From Thermoflexaceae bacterium (lineage in GTDB: Bacteria > Chloroflexota > Dehalococcoidia > Tepidiformales > Tepidiformaceae), in NCBI GenBank assembly GCA_015075555.1, contig JABTUD010000001.1, positions 1 through 64,000 on the forward strand: a DNA stretch of 64,000 bases. Direction: 5' to 3'. Made by a program: the position numbers and the translations under genes. Shown in pieces: positions 44,053-52,388 of the stretch (positions are counted from its first letter, which is position 1; each line of letters starts with the position of its first letter). Under the pieces are notes generated by a model. The model saw nothing but the letters and a program-made list of their open reading frames with translations, was not told the origin of the DNA and did not search any database.

Positions 44053-44297
44053 GGTTCGAACTCGTCGCCGACCTGGGCAGAGTAGTCCTCAACGTCGGGG
44101 GGCTCGCCGAGACGCCCGTCGGCAATCGCGTTCAGCCGCGCGACTTCTCGAACTCACCGGGCTTCGCGGTCCGCCCGCCTGAGAAAGTCACGGACCACTT
44201 GCTCGATGAACCGGGAACGGCTGCACTCGTTGCCTGCTGCCCGGTCAATGGAGGCGAGCAGCTCAGGAGACAGCGTGACCGATGTCTTGACTGTCAT
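44049..44297 (-). pseudogene. MazE-like antitoxin with in-frame TGA at codon 48
   Basis: From ATG 44297 the frame reads a ribbon-helix-helix N-terminus (MTVKTSVTLSPELLASIDRA) to TGA 44154-44156 after 47 codons. The same frame then continues without a start codon (VREVARLNAIADGR) to a final acidic tail and TGA 44049-44051. The two parts together look like one RHH antitoxin with a toxin-binding tail. The TGA removes that tail. Causes could be a true mutation, readthrough or a sequencing error; TGA is a normal stop elsewhere here. Confidence 0.7.
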
Positions 44298-44324
44298 ACC
44301 GCCACCAGACCACTGACCATACCG

Positions 44325-45872
44325 CTACAGCCCGTAGGTTCCGGGACGGGCCCGCAGCCATTCGCCCACCATCTCGCCGATCATGATTGAGGTGAGATTG
44401 GTGTTCGCCCTGGGCACCGACGGCATGATGGAGGCATCCGCAACAACGAGTCCCTCCACCGCGTGGCAGCGCCCAAACTGGTCTACCACCGCGCCGGGGT
44501 CGCTCGCCGGGCCCATCTTCAATGTCCCGCAGGGGTGGTAGCCGCTGGCCGCGAAGCGGTGGAGCAGGTCCGCAATGCTCTCGTCGTCCAGGGAGCGGCG
44601 GGGGTCGGGGAAGATGACCTGGGCGACCATGCCGGCCATCGCTCGCGCCTGCGTGAAGGCCATGGTGTCCCGGAAACAGGCAGCGAGACGCGAAACATCC
44701 CGGGCATCTTCGCAGAAGCGCGGCTCCACCACCGGGGGCACGTTCGGGTCGGCCGACGAAAGGTAGAGGCGGCCGGTGCCATACGACTGCTCAAGCACGG
44801 CGGCGATGGCGAAGGAGTTCAGCGCCGCTTCTCCCCGCGGCGAGAACGAGAACGCCTCGATCTGCAGGTCATTGCGCTGATCGCTGCCGGGCGCTGTGTA
44901 GCGGAGGATGGTCTGGACTATCGGCTGGTCGGCGTGGAGCAGCGAAGGATCCCTGGCGCGACAGACGACGGCGAGGGCGGGGTGGTCGGAGAGGTTGGCG
45001 CCCACTGCCGGAACATCGCGGGCCACCTCGATGCCCAGCGCCTCCAGGTCGCGCCGCGCTCCCACGCCCGAACGCATGAGGATGGCGGGCGACTGGAGCG
45101 ACCCTGAGCAAAGCACAAACAGGCGCCCGCGAATGATCGACACTTCGCCGCCCGATTCGACCTCGGCGGCCACGGCACGCCCATTCTCGATCAGGAGCCT
45201 CCGCACTGCCGTGTTTGCGCGTACCTCAAGGTTCGGCCGGATGCGCGCCGGCGCCAGGTAGCCCACGGCCGTCGAGACACGAAGCCGCCCCAACTTGTTC
45301 ATCGGGTGCGGTCCGGCGCCCGAGCTGGTGGGGTCGTTTGCATCGGGGCAATCGGGGTAGCCCAGTTCCCGGCTCGCTTCCAGGAACGCCTGGTGAACGG
45401 CGGTCAACTCGTCCCAGGCGTACCGGCGGATACTGATAGGCCCGGCATCGCCGTGCCAGGGGCGGTCCCCGAAATCGAGGTCTCGTTCGAGCCGCCGGAA
45501 TGCCGGGAGCACCTTCTCCCAGGCCCACTCCGTGTTCCCGGCAGCGGCCCAGCCGTCGTAGTCCTCGGGCATGCCGCGCAGGGCGATGGTGGTGTTCACC
45601 GCGCTGGAGCCGCCGGTGACCCGCCCTCGCGGGAAAGGCTGCTGCCTGCCGATCGCTGTTGGCTGATAGGTGAAGCCCCAATCGTGGTCTGTGTAGGAGT
45701 TGTTGTGGCTGTTGACGAGGTCGAACGGTGTCTCCCTGGTCCGCTCGTAGTCGGGCCCCGCCTCCACGAGGAGCACGCTGCGATGCGGGTCCTCGCTCGC
45801 GCGTGCCGCCACCACACAGCCTGCAGACCCCGCGCCGAGGACAACCACGTCATGGACTATCGGCTCAGCCAC
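44325..45872 (-). CDS. GMC-family FAD oxidoreductase (515 aa)
   Basis: The N-terminal dinucleotide motif VLGAGSAGCVVAARAS, GRVTGGSSAVNTTIALRGMPEDYD and the C-terminal SGYHPCGTLKMG, whose His is the likely catalytic base, identify the glucose-methanol-choline family. Substrates are alcohols such as choline or aryl alcohols; nothing here narrows it. GAGG precedes GTG 45872. It is divergent from the acyl-CoA synthetase genes. Confidence 0.9.
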   Translation of the reverse strand: MAEPIVHDVVVLGAGSAGCVVAARASEDPHRSVLLVEAGPDYERTRETPFDLVNSHNNSYTDHDWGFTYQPTAIGRQQPFPRGRVTGGSSAVNTTIALRGMPEDYDGWAAAGNTEWAWEKVLPAFRRLERDLDFGDRPWHGDAGPISIRRYAWDELTAVHQAFLEASRELGYPDCPDANDPTSSGAGPHPMNKLGRLRVSTAVGYLAPARIRPNLEVRANTAVRRLLIENGRAVAAEVESGGEVSIIRGRLFVLCSGSLQSPAILMRSGVGARRDLEALGIEVARDVPAVGANLSDHPALAVVCRARDPSLLHADQPIVQTILRYTAPGSDQRNDLQIEAFSFSPRGEAALNSFAIAAVLEQSYGTGRLYLSSADPNVPPVVEPRFCEDARDVSRLAACFRDTMAFTQARAMAGMVAQVIFPDPRRSLDDESIADLLHRFAASGYHPCGTLKMGPASDPGAVVDQFGRCHAVEGLVVADASIMPSVPRANTNLTSIMIGEMVGEWLRARPGTYGL

Positions 45873-45899
45873 GGTGTACCTCGCCGGAATCGGTGCTAA

Positions 45900-45929
45900 C
45901 TGACATCAGGGCATCCCCTCGCTTATAGT
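45900..45929 (+). promoter_or_regulatory. Promoter of the acyl-CoA synthetase pair
   Basis: CTGACA (45900-45905), an 18-nt spacer and TATAGT (45924-45929) give a near-consensus promoter. A GTG at 45935, five nt after the -10, is in frame with the downstream gene and could allow a leaderless longer form. Confidence 0.6.
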
Positions 45930-46018
45930 TGGCCGTGCATCATCCACCATCGGCCCGCACGGCGCGTCTCTTCGCGCCACGCGTCACGGCGGTGGTCCCA
46001 AACCAGACGAGGCATTGT

Positions 46019-46717
46019 ATGACTTTCGAATCTGTGCTGGCGCAGGCGCGCGCAGAGAAGCGCACCCTGCTAAGCGAAGTTGAGGCCAAGGAAGTCCTGC
46101 GTGAGGCAGGCGTTCCCGCGACGGCAACCACCCTTGCTACCACGCGAGAACAGGCCCAGGGCCAGGCCGAGGCCATGGGCTATCCGGTCGTGCTAAAGGT
46201 CGTTTCGCCCGGCATCGCCCACAAGAGCGATGTGGGCGGCGTGAAGCTGAACCTTCTCAACAGGGACGCGGTGGGGGCGGCATTCGATGAGATCATGGCG
46301 AACGCCCGGCGGGCAGAGCCCAACGCCAGCATCCTCGGCGTCTCCGTGCAGCAGATGGCGAAACAGGGCACCGAGGTCATCATCGGCATGACCACCGACC
46401 CCCAGTTCGGGCCAGTGATGATGTTCGGCCTCGGCGGGATCATGGTGGAAGTGCTCAAGGACGTCTCCTTCCGCCTCGTTCCGCTCAGCGACAGGGATGC
46501 CGGTCAGATGATCGACGAGATCAAGGGGCGGCCGGTGCTGTCGGGGGTGCGCGGACAGCCCCCGGCCGACATCGATGCGCTGAAGAAGGCGATCCTCCAG
46601 GTGTCGCAGTTCGTTGAGAACCACCCCGAAGTGCGTGAGCTCGACCTCAACCCGGTGTTCGCCTACCCGGATGGCGCCATCGCCGTCGACGCCCGCATAG
46701 TCGTCTCCGAGGCATAG
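46019..46717 (+). CDS. ADP-forming acyl-CoA synthetase, ATP-grasp (beta-type) subunit (232 aa)
   Basis: LSEVEAKEVLREAGVPATATTLATT and GYPVVLKVVSPGIAHKSDVGGVKLNL are the standard start of the ATP-grasp beta domain. The protein matches the separate small subunit of NDP-forming acyl-CoA synthetases, which make ATP from acyl-CoA. ATG 46019 is preferred, with GAGG 8 nt upstream; GTG 45935 would add 28 residues. The alpha subunit follows after 4 nt. Confidence 0.88.
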   Translation: MTFESVLAQARAEKRTLLSEVEAKEVLREAGVPATATTLATTREQAQGQAEAMGYPVVLKVVSPGIAHKSDVGGVKLNLLNRDAVGAAFDEIMANARRAEPNASILGVSVQQMAKQGTEVIIGMTTDPQFGPVMMFGLGGIMVEVLKDVSFRLVPLSDRDAGQMIDEIKGRPVLSGVRGQPPADIDALKKAILQVSQFVENHPEVRELDLNPVFAYPDGAIAVDARIVVSEA

Positions 46718-46721
46718 CGCC

Positions 46722-48140
46722 ATGGCTGTGCCCGGCCATCGGCTCGACCGGATGTTCAACCCGAAGACCGTTGTGGTCATTGGCGACAAGGGCCCGATGT
46801 ACATGTGGTGCCAGGGCAACCTCCCCTTCAAAGCGAACGGGGGCAACCTCTACTCCGTGCAGATCGACGAGAAGGAGATCCCCGGCATTGAAGCCCTCGG
46901 GATCACCAACTACCGGTCGCTCGCTGATATTCCCGAGCCCATCGACTACGCGGTCGTGGCGGTGCCACGCCACGTTTCGCCATACGTCCTGAAGGACCTG
47001 GTTGCTGTGAGCGCGGCCGGGGCAGGGTTCTTCACCTCCGGTTTCGCCGAGACGGGCGAAGATCTGGGCATCAAGTTGCAGGAGCAGCTGACGTCCATGG
47101 CCCGCGAGGCCAGCTTCAATCTCGTGGGCCCTAACTGCATGGGGCTCTACCTGCCGAAAGCCGGTGTCCGTTTCAGCGGCGACGTCCCCGTGGCAACCGA
47201 TGGCAAGATCGGCTTCCTCTCGCAATCGGGCACGCACGGCATTATGTTCAGCCTCGTCGCCGGCGCCCATGGGCTGCACCTGAGCCGCTGCGCGAGCTTC
47301 GGCAACGCGATCGTGCTCGACGTCAGCGACTACCTGGAATACCTGGCGCTCGACGATGAGACGGAAGTCATCGGCATGTACGTCGAAGGGGTGAAGAACG
47401 GCCGCAAGTTCTTCGACACGCTGCGCATGGCTTCGCAGCGCAAGCCCGTGGTGGTCTGGAAGGGCGGCCAGACGGAGGCCGGGGCCCGGGCAACCATGTC
47501 TCATACCGGCTCGCTCGCTGCGCCCCAGGCCGTCTGGGACGGGATGATGCGCCAGTGCGGTGCGATCACAACCAACTCCCTGGACGAGACGATCGATGTC
47601 GTCCAGCTCCTCCTGCGATCGAAGTTGCCAAAGGGGCCCAACATGGCCTTGCTCGCCATGACGGGCGGCCAGTCCGTCTCCATCACCGACGCCTTTGCGA
47701 AGGCGGGGCTGCGCGTCCCAAGGCTCAGCGAACAGAGCTACCGGGAGCTGGGCGAGTTCTTCAACATCGTGGGCGGGAGCTATCAGAACCCGCTCGATAT
47801 GGCCGGGACCATCCAGGGCAGCCCGGAGATGCTCGACCGCATCCTCCGCATCCTTGATGCCGACCCGAATATTGACGGGATGGCGATGGAGCTTTCGGCG
47901 ATGTTCGGCACGCGCCAGTGGAAGGCCCGCCCGGACTCGCTCGATAAGATGCTCGATACACTGCGTGACCACATGGAGCGCTCGCCAAGGCCGTTCCAGG
48001 TCGTGATGCACCCGGCTCACGAAGAGACCTATGTGGCGAGCATCAAGCAGAAGTTCTGGGAGCGCGGAATCCCCCTGCTGCCGAGCTTCGACCGCGCGGC
48101 GGCGGCCTCGGCCCGGGCGGTTTCCTGGGCTACCCGCTAA
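46722..48140 (+). CDS. ADP-forming acyl-CoA synthetase, CoA-binding (alpha-type) subunit (472 aa)
   Basis: A CoA-binding Rossmann domain (FNPKTVVVIGDKG, later VGPNCMGLYLP), two succinyl-CoA-ligase-like domains and the MSHTGSLAAPQ segment, which carries the presumed phospho-His, are visible. Together with the preceding ATP-grasp subunit it would interconvert acyl-CoA plus ADP and free acid plus ATP. The acyl substrate is unknown. It lacks the fused beta domain found in many acetyl-CoA synthetases. Confidence 0.88.
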   Translation: MAVPGHRLDRMFNPKTVVVIGDKGPMYMWCQGNLPFKANGGNLYSVQIDEKEIPGIEALGITNYRSLADIPEPIDYAVVAVPRHVSPYVLKDLVAVSAAGAGFFTSGFAETGEDLGIKLQEQLTSMAREASFNLVGPNCMGLYLPKAGVRFSGDVPVATDGKIGFLSQSGTHGIMFSLVAGAHGLHLSRCASFGNAIVLDVSDYLEYLALDDETEVIGMYVEGVKNGRKFFDTLRMASQRKPVVVWKGGQTEAGARATMSHTGSLAAPQAVWDGMMRQCGAITTNSLDETIDVVQLLLRSKLPKGPNMALLAMTGGQSVSITDAFAKAGLRVPRLSEQSYRELGEFFNIVGGSYQNPLDMAGTIQGSPEMLDRILRILDADPNIDGMAMELSAMFGTRQWKARPDSLDKMLDTLRDHMERSPRPFQVVMHPAHEETYVASIKQKFWERGIPLLPSFDRAAAASARAVSWATR

Positions 48141-48191
48141 CGCTGGGAGACATCCCGGCAAATCATCCGCCGCGTCGAACGGCTTTGACGA

Positions 48192-48197
48192 TATACT
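48192..48197 (+). promoter_or_regulatory. -10 box for the Mrr-like nuclease gene, leaderless type
   Basis: TATACT lies exactly 7 nt before ATG 48205. No good -35 is seen. Confidence 0.55.
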
Positions 48198-48204
48198 CGA
48201 CGTT

Positions 48205-48762
48205 ATGACGCGCTGGATGGTCGCGGTGATAATGGTCATTGCCCTGGTGGCCCTCGCCGGGAGGGACGAAACCCGCCCCATCGCGGCGGCGATTCTCGCG
48301 CTTGCCGGGGCCGCGAGTTTGGCCTGGTTTGCCGCTGCTTTGCGCCGCCGTGCCCGGCAAAGGACTCTCGACAGGCTGCGGGCGATGACACCCGCTGCCT
48401 TCGAGCGGACAGTGGCCGCCTGGTTCGCGCGCGAAGGGTGGCTCGTCGAGCACCGGGGCCGCAGCGGAGACCACGGCATCGACGTGCTCGCGTTCAGGGG
48501 CCGGGAAACGGTGGCCGTGCAGTGCAAGCGCTACGCGGGGGCGGCGTCAGTGACGCCGGCGCAACTGCGGGAGCTCTACGGTGCGGCGGTAGCCGCGGGG
48601 GCGACGGGCGCCCTGATGGTGACCACCGGGCGTGTTTCGCGTGCCGCTGCCGCGTGGGCAGCGAACCTGCCCGGCACGCCCGCTCAGCTGGATGTGATCG
48701 CGGGCGACCAGCTTGAAGCGATCGCCGCGGGGCGCAGGCGGATCGCTGCCGGCGATGACTGA
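48205..48762 (+). CDS. Membrane-anchored Mrr-like (restriction endonuclease-fold) protein (185 aa)
   Basis: Two N-terminal helices (about 4-18 and 25-45) precede a soluble Mrr_cat domain. The PD-(D/E)xK core is seen as GDHGIDVLAFRGRETVAVQCKRY: Asp in GID, then Gln-Cys-Lys. MTPAAFERTVAAWFAREGW is the usual lead helix. Type IV restriction or DNA repair are known roles of this domain; the helices tether it to the membrane. It is a single gene with its own leaderless-type promoter. Confidence 0.8.
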   Translation: MTRWMVAVIMVIALVALAGRDETRPIAAAILALAGAASLAWFAAALRRRARQRTLDRLRAMTPAAFERTVAAWFAREGWLVEHRGRSGDHGIDVLAFRGRETVAVQCKRYAGAASVTPAQLRELYGAAVAAGATGALMVTTGRVSRAAAAWAANLPGTPAQLDVIAGDQLEAIAAGRRRIAAGDD

Positions 48763-48810
48763 CCGTGTTAGCTTCCTCACGTCTCGCCAGATGCGCCCGG
48801 CCAGGTTGCC

Positions 48811-48839
48811 TTGACCATCCGTAGAAATGAACCTAGCAT
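48811..48839 (+). promoter_or_regulatory. Promoter of the liv transport operon
   Basis: TTGACC (48811-48816), a 17-nt spacer and TAGCAT (48834-48839) form a strong promoter of the same type as guaA. The start codon is 57 nt further on with GGAGGGAG before it. Confidence 0.65.
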
Positions 48840-48896
48840 CCCCCCGGCTGCGTACTGATTGAGCAGAGCGCAACTACCAGAACGAGGAGGGAGACT

Positions 48897-50171
48897 GTGA
48901 CCAAGAGAGGACGTGCGTCTGCATGGCTGTGGACGCTCCTGGCGTTGCTTGCCATTGTGGCCGTCGGCGTTGCCGCCTGCGGTGATGATGACGACGACGA
49001 TGATGGCGGCGACGATGCCACCAAGGGCTTCAGTGAAGCGGGCTACAAGCTCGCCGGCTTCAAGGAAGTGACAATCGATTCCGGCGCGGCCGTGAAGATC
49101 GGTATTTCGAGTGCGCTTTCGGGCGACGTCAAGGGCCTTGGCGAACCGATCGCCATCGCTGCCGAGCTCGCTGGCGATGGCGTCACGATCAAGGGCCACA
49201 AGATCGAATTCGTGCGCGAAGACGACCTCTGTTCGCCCGATGGCGGCACGGCCGCCGCTGACCGCCTGGCCAAGGCGGGTGTGGTCGCCGTTGTGGGCCC
49301 CATCTGCTCGGGCGCGACGGTGGCTTCGCAGCCCCAGTACGAAAAGGCCGGCCTTACTACAATCTCGCCGTCGGCCACGGCGCCCGGCAACACCAACCCG
49401 CCGCGCAGCGAGGGCCCCTATGTGACCTTCTTCCGCACCACGTTCTCTGACGCGATCCAGGGCCCGACCCAGGCCAAGTTCGCGAAGGAGAAGCTGAACG
49501 CCAAGACCGCCTACATCGTCTTCGACACCGATGCCTACGGCACCGGCCTGCGCGACGCCTTCAAGAAGGCCTTCGAAGATGGTGGCGGCAAGATCGTGGG
49601 CAAGCCCGAAGGCTTTGCCAAGAAGACCACCGACTTCAAGTCGATCATCGCCAACATCAAGAAGGAGAAGCCCGACGTCGTCTACTTCTCCGGGTTCTAT
49701 GCCGAGGCAACGCCGTTCCTGCAGCAGCTCAGGGCCGAGGCCGAACTCAAGAACACGCCGTTCCTCACGGGCGATGGCCCCAAGAACGACGAGCTCTTGA
49801 AGGGCGCCGGCGCTGCCGCCGAGGGCGCCTACTTCTCGCTGCCGACCCCTTCGCAGAAGGGCGCGGCCTTCGATGCCTTCTCGAAGAAGTACGAAGCGAA
49901 GACGAAGAAGCCCGCTGAATCGGGCACCTATGTGGCCGAGTCATTTGATGCGGCGACCGTCATCGTCAAGGCGCTTGAGAAGGTCGCAACCGACGACGGT
50001 GGCAAGCTGAAGATCGACCTTAAGAAGCTGAACGAGGCGATCCGCGATACCGTCCTCGACGGCGCTTCCGGCAAGATTGACTTCGCCAACAACGGCGACA
50101 ACCTTGGCGGCGCTGAGACGCCTGTCTCCCTGTGGCAGGTCAAGGATGGGAAGTTCGTAGAGATCAAGTAA
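48897..50171 (+). CDS. Branched-chain amino-acid-type ABC transporter, substrate-binding lipoprotein (424 aa)
   Basis: A lipoprotein signal peptide ends at Cys25 (VGVAAC), followed by a run of seven Asp residues as a spacer. The rest is a type I periplasmic-binding fold (VKIGISSALSGDVKGLG; VVGPICSGATVASQP; VYFSGFYAEATPFLQQL). It feeds ligand to the LivHMGF complex encoded next. Branched-chain amino acids are the default ligand, but amides, urea or aromatics are possible. A hairpin after the gene may give it extra mRNA. Confidence 0.9.
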   Translation: MTKRGRASAWLWTLLALLAIVAVGVAACGDDDDDDDGGDDATKGFSEAGYKLAGFKEVTIDSGAAVKIGISSALSGDVKGLGEPIAIAAELAGDGVTIKGHKIEFVREDDLCSPDGGTAAADRLAKAGVVAVVGPICSGATVASQPQYEKAGLTTISPSATAPGNTNPPRSEGPYVTFFRTTFSDAIQGPTQAKFAKEKLNAKTAYIVFDTDAYGTGLRDAFKKAFEDGGGKIVGKPEGFAKKTTDFKSIIANIKKEKPDVVYFSGFYAEATPFLQQLRAEAELKNTPFLTGDGPKNDELLKGAGAAAEGAYFSLPTPSQKGAAFDAFSKKYEAKTKKPAESGTYVAESFDAATVIVKALEKVATDDGGKLKIDLKKLNEAIRDTVLDGASGKIDFANNGDNLGGAETPVSLWQVKDGKFVEIK

Positions 50172-50210
50172 GCTACGGGGAGCCTCCGAGGCAACGATCT
50201 CGCACCTGTG

Positions 50211-50246
50211 AACGGGAGAGGCAGCGGGCCACCGCCCTCTCCCGTT
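50211..50246 (+). terminator. Strong hairpin between the binding protein and livH
   Basis: An 11-bp perfect stem (AACGGGAGAGG, 50211-50221; CCTCTCCCGTT, 50236-50246) with a 14-nt loop lies 39 nt after the first gene. There is no long T-run, so it likely protects or partly ends the mRNA and lets the binding protein exceed the membrane parts. Confidence 0.6.
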
Positions 50247-50284
50247 CTGCGATCAGGCAACAAGTGAAGCAGGCAGAGTGACGC

Positions 50285-51220
50285 ATGAGCTTCTGGCTCG
50301 ACCAACTCGTCAATGGGCTGACAACCGGCAGCATCTACGCGCTGATCGCCCTCGGCTACACGATGGTCTACGGCGTTCTCCAGCTCATCAACTTCGCTCA
50401 CGGCGAAGTGTTCATGCTGGGGTCGTTCGCGGGGTTCGGCGTGATCGTTGCTGCGGGTGGCGCAGATGTCTCGGGACCCATGGTGGCGCTTGTCATCCTG
50501 CTCGCCCTGGTGGCCGCGGGCGCCGCTTCTGCCGCCTCCGCAACGGCCATCGAGCGTCTCGCCTACCGGCCGCTGAGGAATGCACCCCGGCTTGCGCCGC
50601 TGATCAGCGCCATCGGCGTCAGCGTTTTCCTCTCGCATCTTGTTGACGACGGCTTCCTGAATGGCGAAGGGCGCTACTACCCCCAGGTTTTCCCGGCAGA
50701 CACCATCGAGATTGGCGCCCTCACAATCTCCTACCTCCAGGTCTTCCTGATGGCCTCCTCGGTGGCCATGATGCTTGGCCTTTCGTACTTCATACGCAGT
50801 ACGCGTACGGGCAAGTCCATCCGCGCCGTCTCCGAGAACCGCGAAAACGCCTCCCTCATGGGCATCGATGTCAACCGCGCGATCGTGGCGACGTTCATCA
50901 TCGGCGCCATCATGGCCGGGTTTGCCGGTGTCCTTTACGGGCTCTTCTACAGCACCATCCGCGGCAGCATGGGCTTCCTGCCGGGCATCAAGGCGTTCAC
51001 GGCCGCCGTGCTCGGGGGTATCGGGAGCATCCCCGGCGCAGTGGTCGGCGGCTACTGCCTGGGGCTCACCGAGACGGTCGGCCGCGAACTCCTCAATGAG
51101 ATCCCGGGCGTGAACCTCCCCAACGAGTGGCGCGACGTCATTGCGTTCGGGCTGCTCGTCGTCATCCTGATCTTCCGCCCGACGGGCATCTTTGGCGAAC
51201 GGGTGAGCAAGCGTGCCTGA
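50285..51220 (+). CDS. livH: Branched-chain amino acid ABC permease LivH (311 aa)
   Basis: The membrane segment layout and GSIYALIALGYTMVYGVLQLINFAHGEVFMLG are standard for LivH. About eight helices are expected. The coupling-helix region (ENRENASLMGID) is at about 178-195, with conserved GLTETVGRELL. It overlaps livM by 8 nt. It transports the ligand of the upstream binding protein. Confidence 0.94.
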   Translation: MSFWLDQLVNGLTTGSIYALIALGYTMVYGVLQLINFAHGEVFMLGSFAGFGVIVAAGGADVSGPMVALVILLALVAAGAASAASATAIERLAYRPLRNAPRLAPLISAIGVSVFLSHLVDDGFLNGEGRYYPQVFPADTIEIGALTISYLQVFLMASSVAMMLGLSYFIRSTRTGKSIRAVSENRENASLMGIDVNRAIVATFIIGAIMAGFAGVLYGLFYSTIRGSMGFLPGIKAFTAAVLGGIGSIPGAVVGGYCLGLTETVGRELLNEIPGVNLPNEWRDVIAFGLLVVILIFRPTGIFGERVSKRA

Positions 51221-52388
51221 CCTTAGGACGATGCCAGGAACCGTACGGCGCGCCACCTGGGACCGGGTCCCTGCAGGGCTGCGCTCCCTGGCCTGGCTTG
51301 CGCTTTCGCTTTCCGTTCTCGTCATTCCCGTCTTCGACGACACCTGGGTGAGGATGTTCTTCCTCGTGGGTCTTTACGTGGTCCTGGGGATGGGCCTGAA
51401 TGTTGTGGTTGGATTTGCTGGCCTGCTCGACCTGGGCTACGTGGCCTTCTTCGCCGCTGGCGCGTACATGGTCGGCATTTGGAGCTCGCCCGTTTCGCCT
51501 GCAGTCGATACCTCGCTCAGTTTCTGGCTCATCCTGCCCCTGGCGCTGGTGGTGGGGGCCGTGGTCGGCGTGCTGCTGGGGATGCCGGTGCTGCCGCTGC
51601 GGGGCGACTACCTCGCCATCGTCACGCTCGGCTTTGGCGAAATCGTCCGCATCCTCGTCGTCAATATGACGAACGTCACCAATGGATCCCAGGGGCTGTA
51701 CAACATCCCCAGGCCCGACATCGCCTATCGCGAGGTCGATAATGTGCAGGCCTTCTACGTCATGATCGTGCTGGCCGCGTTCGGGACCTGGTTCGTGACG
51801 ACACGGCTCCGTGACTCACGCATCGGCCGCGCCTGGGAGGCCATCCGCGAAGACGAGGACGTGGCCGGGGCCATGGGAATCAACACCACTAAGTACAAGC
51901 TGATGGCGTTCGCGATCGGCGCCTCGGTGGGCGCCCTGGGAGGCGCCATCTACGCGCCATTCATCACCTTCATCAGCCCGGAGTCGTTCACGCTGCTGGT
52001 TTCCATCAATGTGCTGGCGCTTGTGATCATCGGCGGTATGGGGAGCACCCAGGGGGTGGTCGCCGGCTCGCTCATCCTCATTGGCATTCCCGAGCTCCTC
52101 CAGTTCAGCGAGACGCGTGATGCCCTCGAACAGATGGGGTGGGCGCGCGACGGCCTCAATGGCGCGATCCACGCCTTCAACACCGTCACCACCGCCGACG
52201 TTTCCGACCTGCCGCCCGCTGATGAGTGGGGGGAGAAACTCGCGGTGTACCGGTTCATTGTCTTTGGGGCGCTGCTCGTGGTGGTGATGGTCCTTCGCCC
52301 CATGGGCCTCTTCCCATCGCGGCGCCGCACGCTCGAGTTTGAGTACCCGCCCGAGGCTGAGGTTGCCGGCGGTGGAGGCGGTTCCTGA
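51213..52388 (+). CDS. livM: Branched-chain amino acid ABC permease LivM (391 aa)
   Basis: MGLNVVVGFAGLLDLGYVAFFAAGAY is the LivM hallmark, and REDEDVAGAMGINTTKYKLMAFAIGA is the coupling helix. About ten helices are expected. GTG 51213 starts inside the livH tail, overlapping by 8 nt. A short Gly-rich tail ends the protein; its last base overlaps the livG ATG. Confidence 0.94.
   Translation: MPDLRTMPGTVRRATWDRVPAGLRSLAWLALSLSVLVIPVFDDTWVRMFFLVGLYVVLGMGLNVVVGFAGLLDLGYVAFFAAGAYMVGIWSSPVSPAVDTSLSFWLILPLALVVGAVVGVLLGMPVLPLRGDYLAIVTLGFGEIVRILVVNMTNVTNGSQGLYNIPRPDIAYREVDNVQAFYVMIVLAAFGTWFVTTRLRDSRIGRAWEAIREDEDVAGAMGINTTKYKLMAFAIGASVGALGGAIYAPFITFISPESFTLLVSINVLALVIIGGMGSTQGVVAGSLILIGIPELLQFSETRDALEQMGWARDGLNGAIHAFNTVTTADVSDLPPADEWGEKLAVYRFIVFGALLVVVMVLRPMGLFPSRRRTLEFEYPPEAEVAGGGGGS

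Noticed and set aside
43577-44060. Shared CGGTTCGAA between tRNA-Cys and the mazE-mazF junction, as possible attachment sites
   Set aside because: Only 9 bp match and the motif is the standard T-arm sequence, so chance is likely.
44154-44156. TGA as a recoded selenocysteine codon in the antitoxin
   Set aside because: No SECIS-like hairpin follows, antitoxins are not known selenoproteins, and TGA is used as a normal stop throughout the window.
46647-48527. 626-codon minus-strand frame
   Set aside because: It is the antisense of the acyl-CoA synthetase genes, with His/Arg/Gly-rich low-information sequence.
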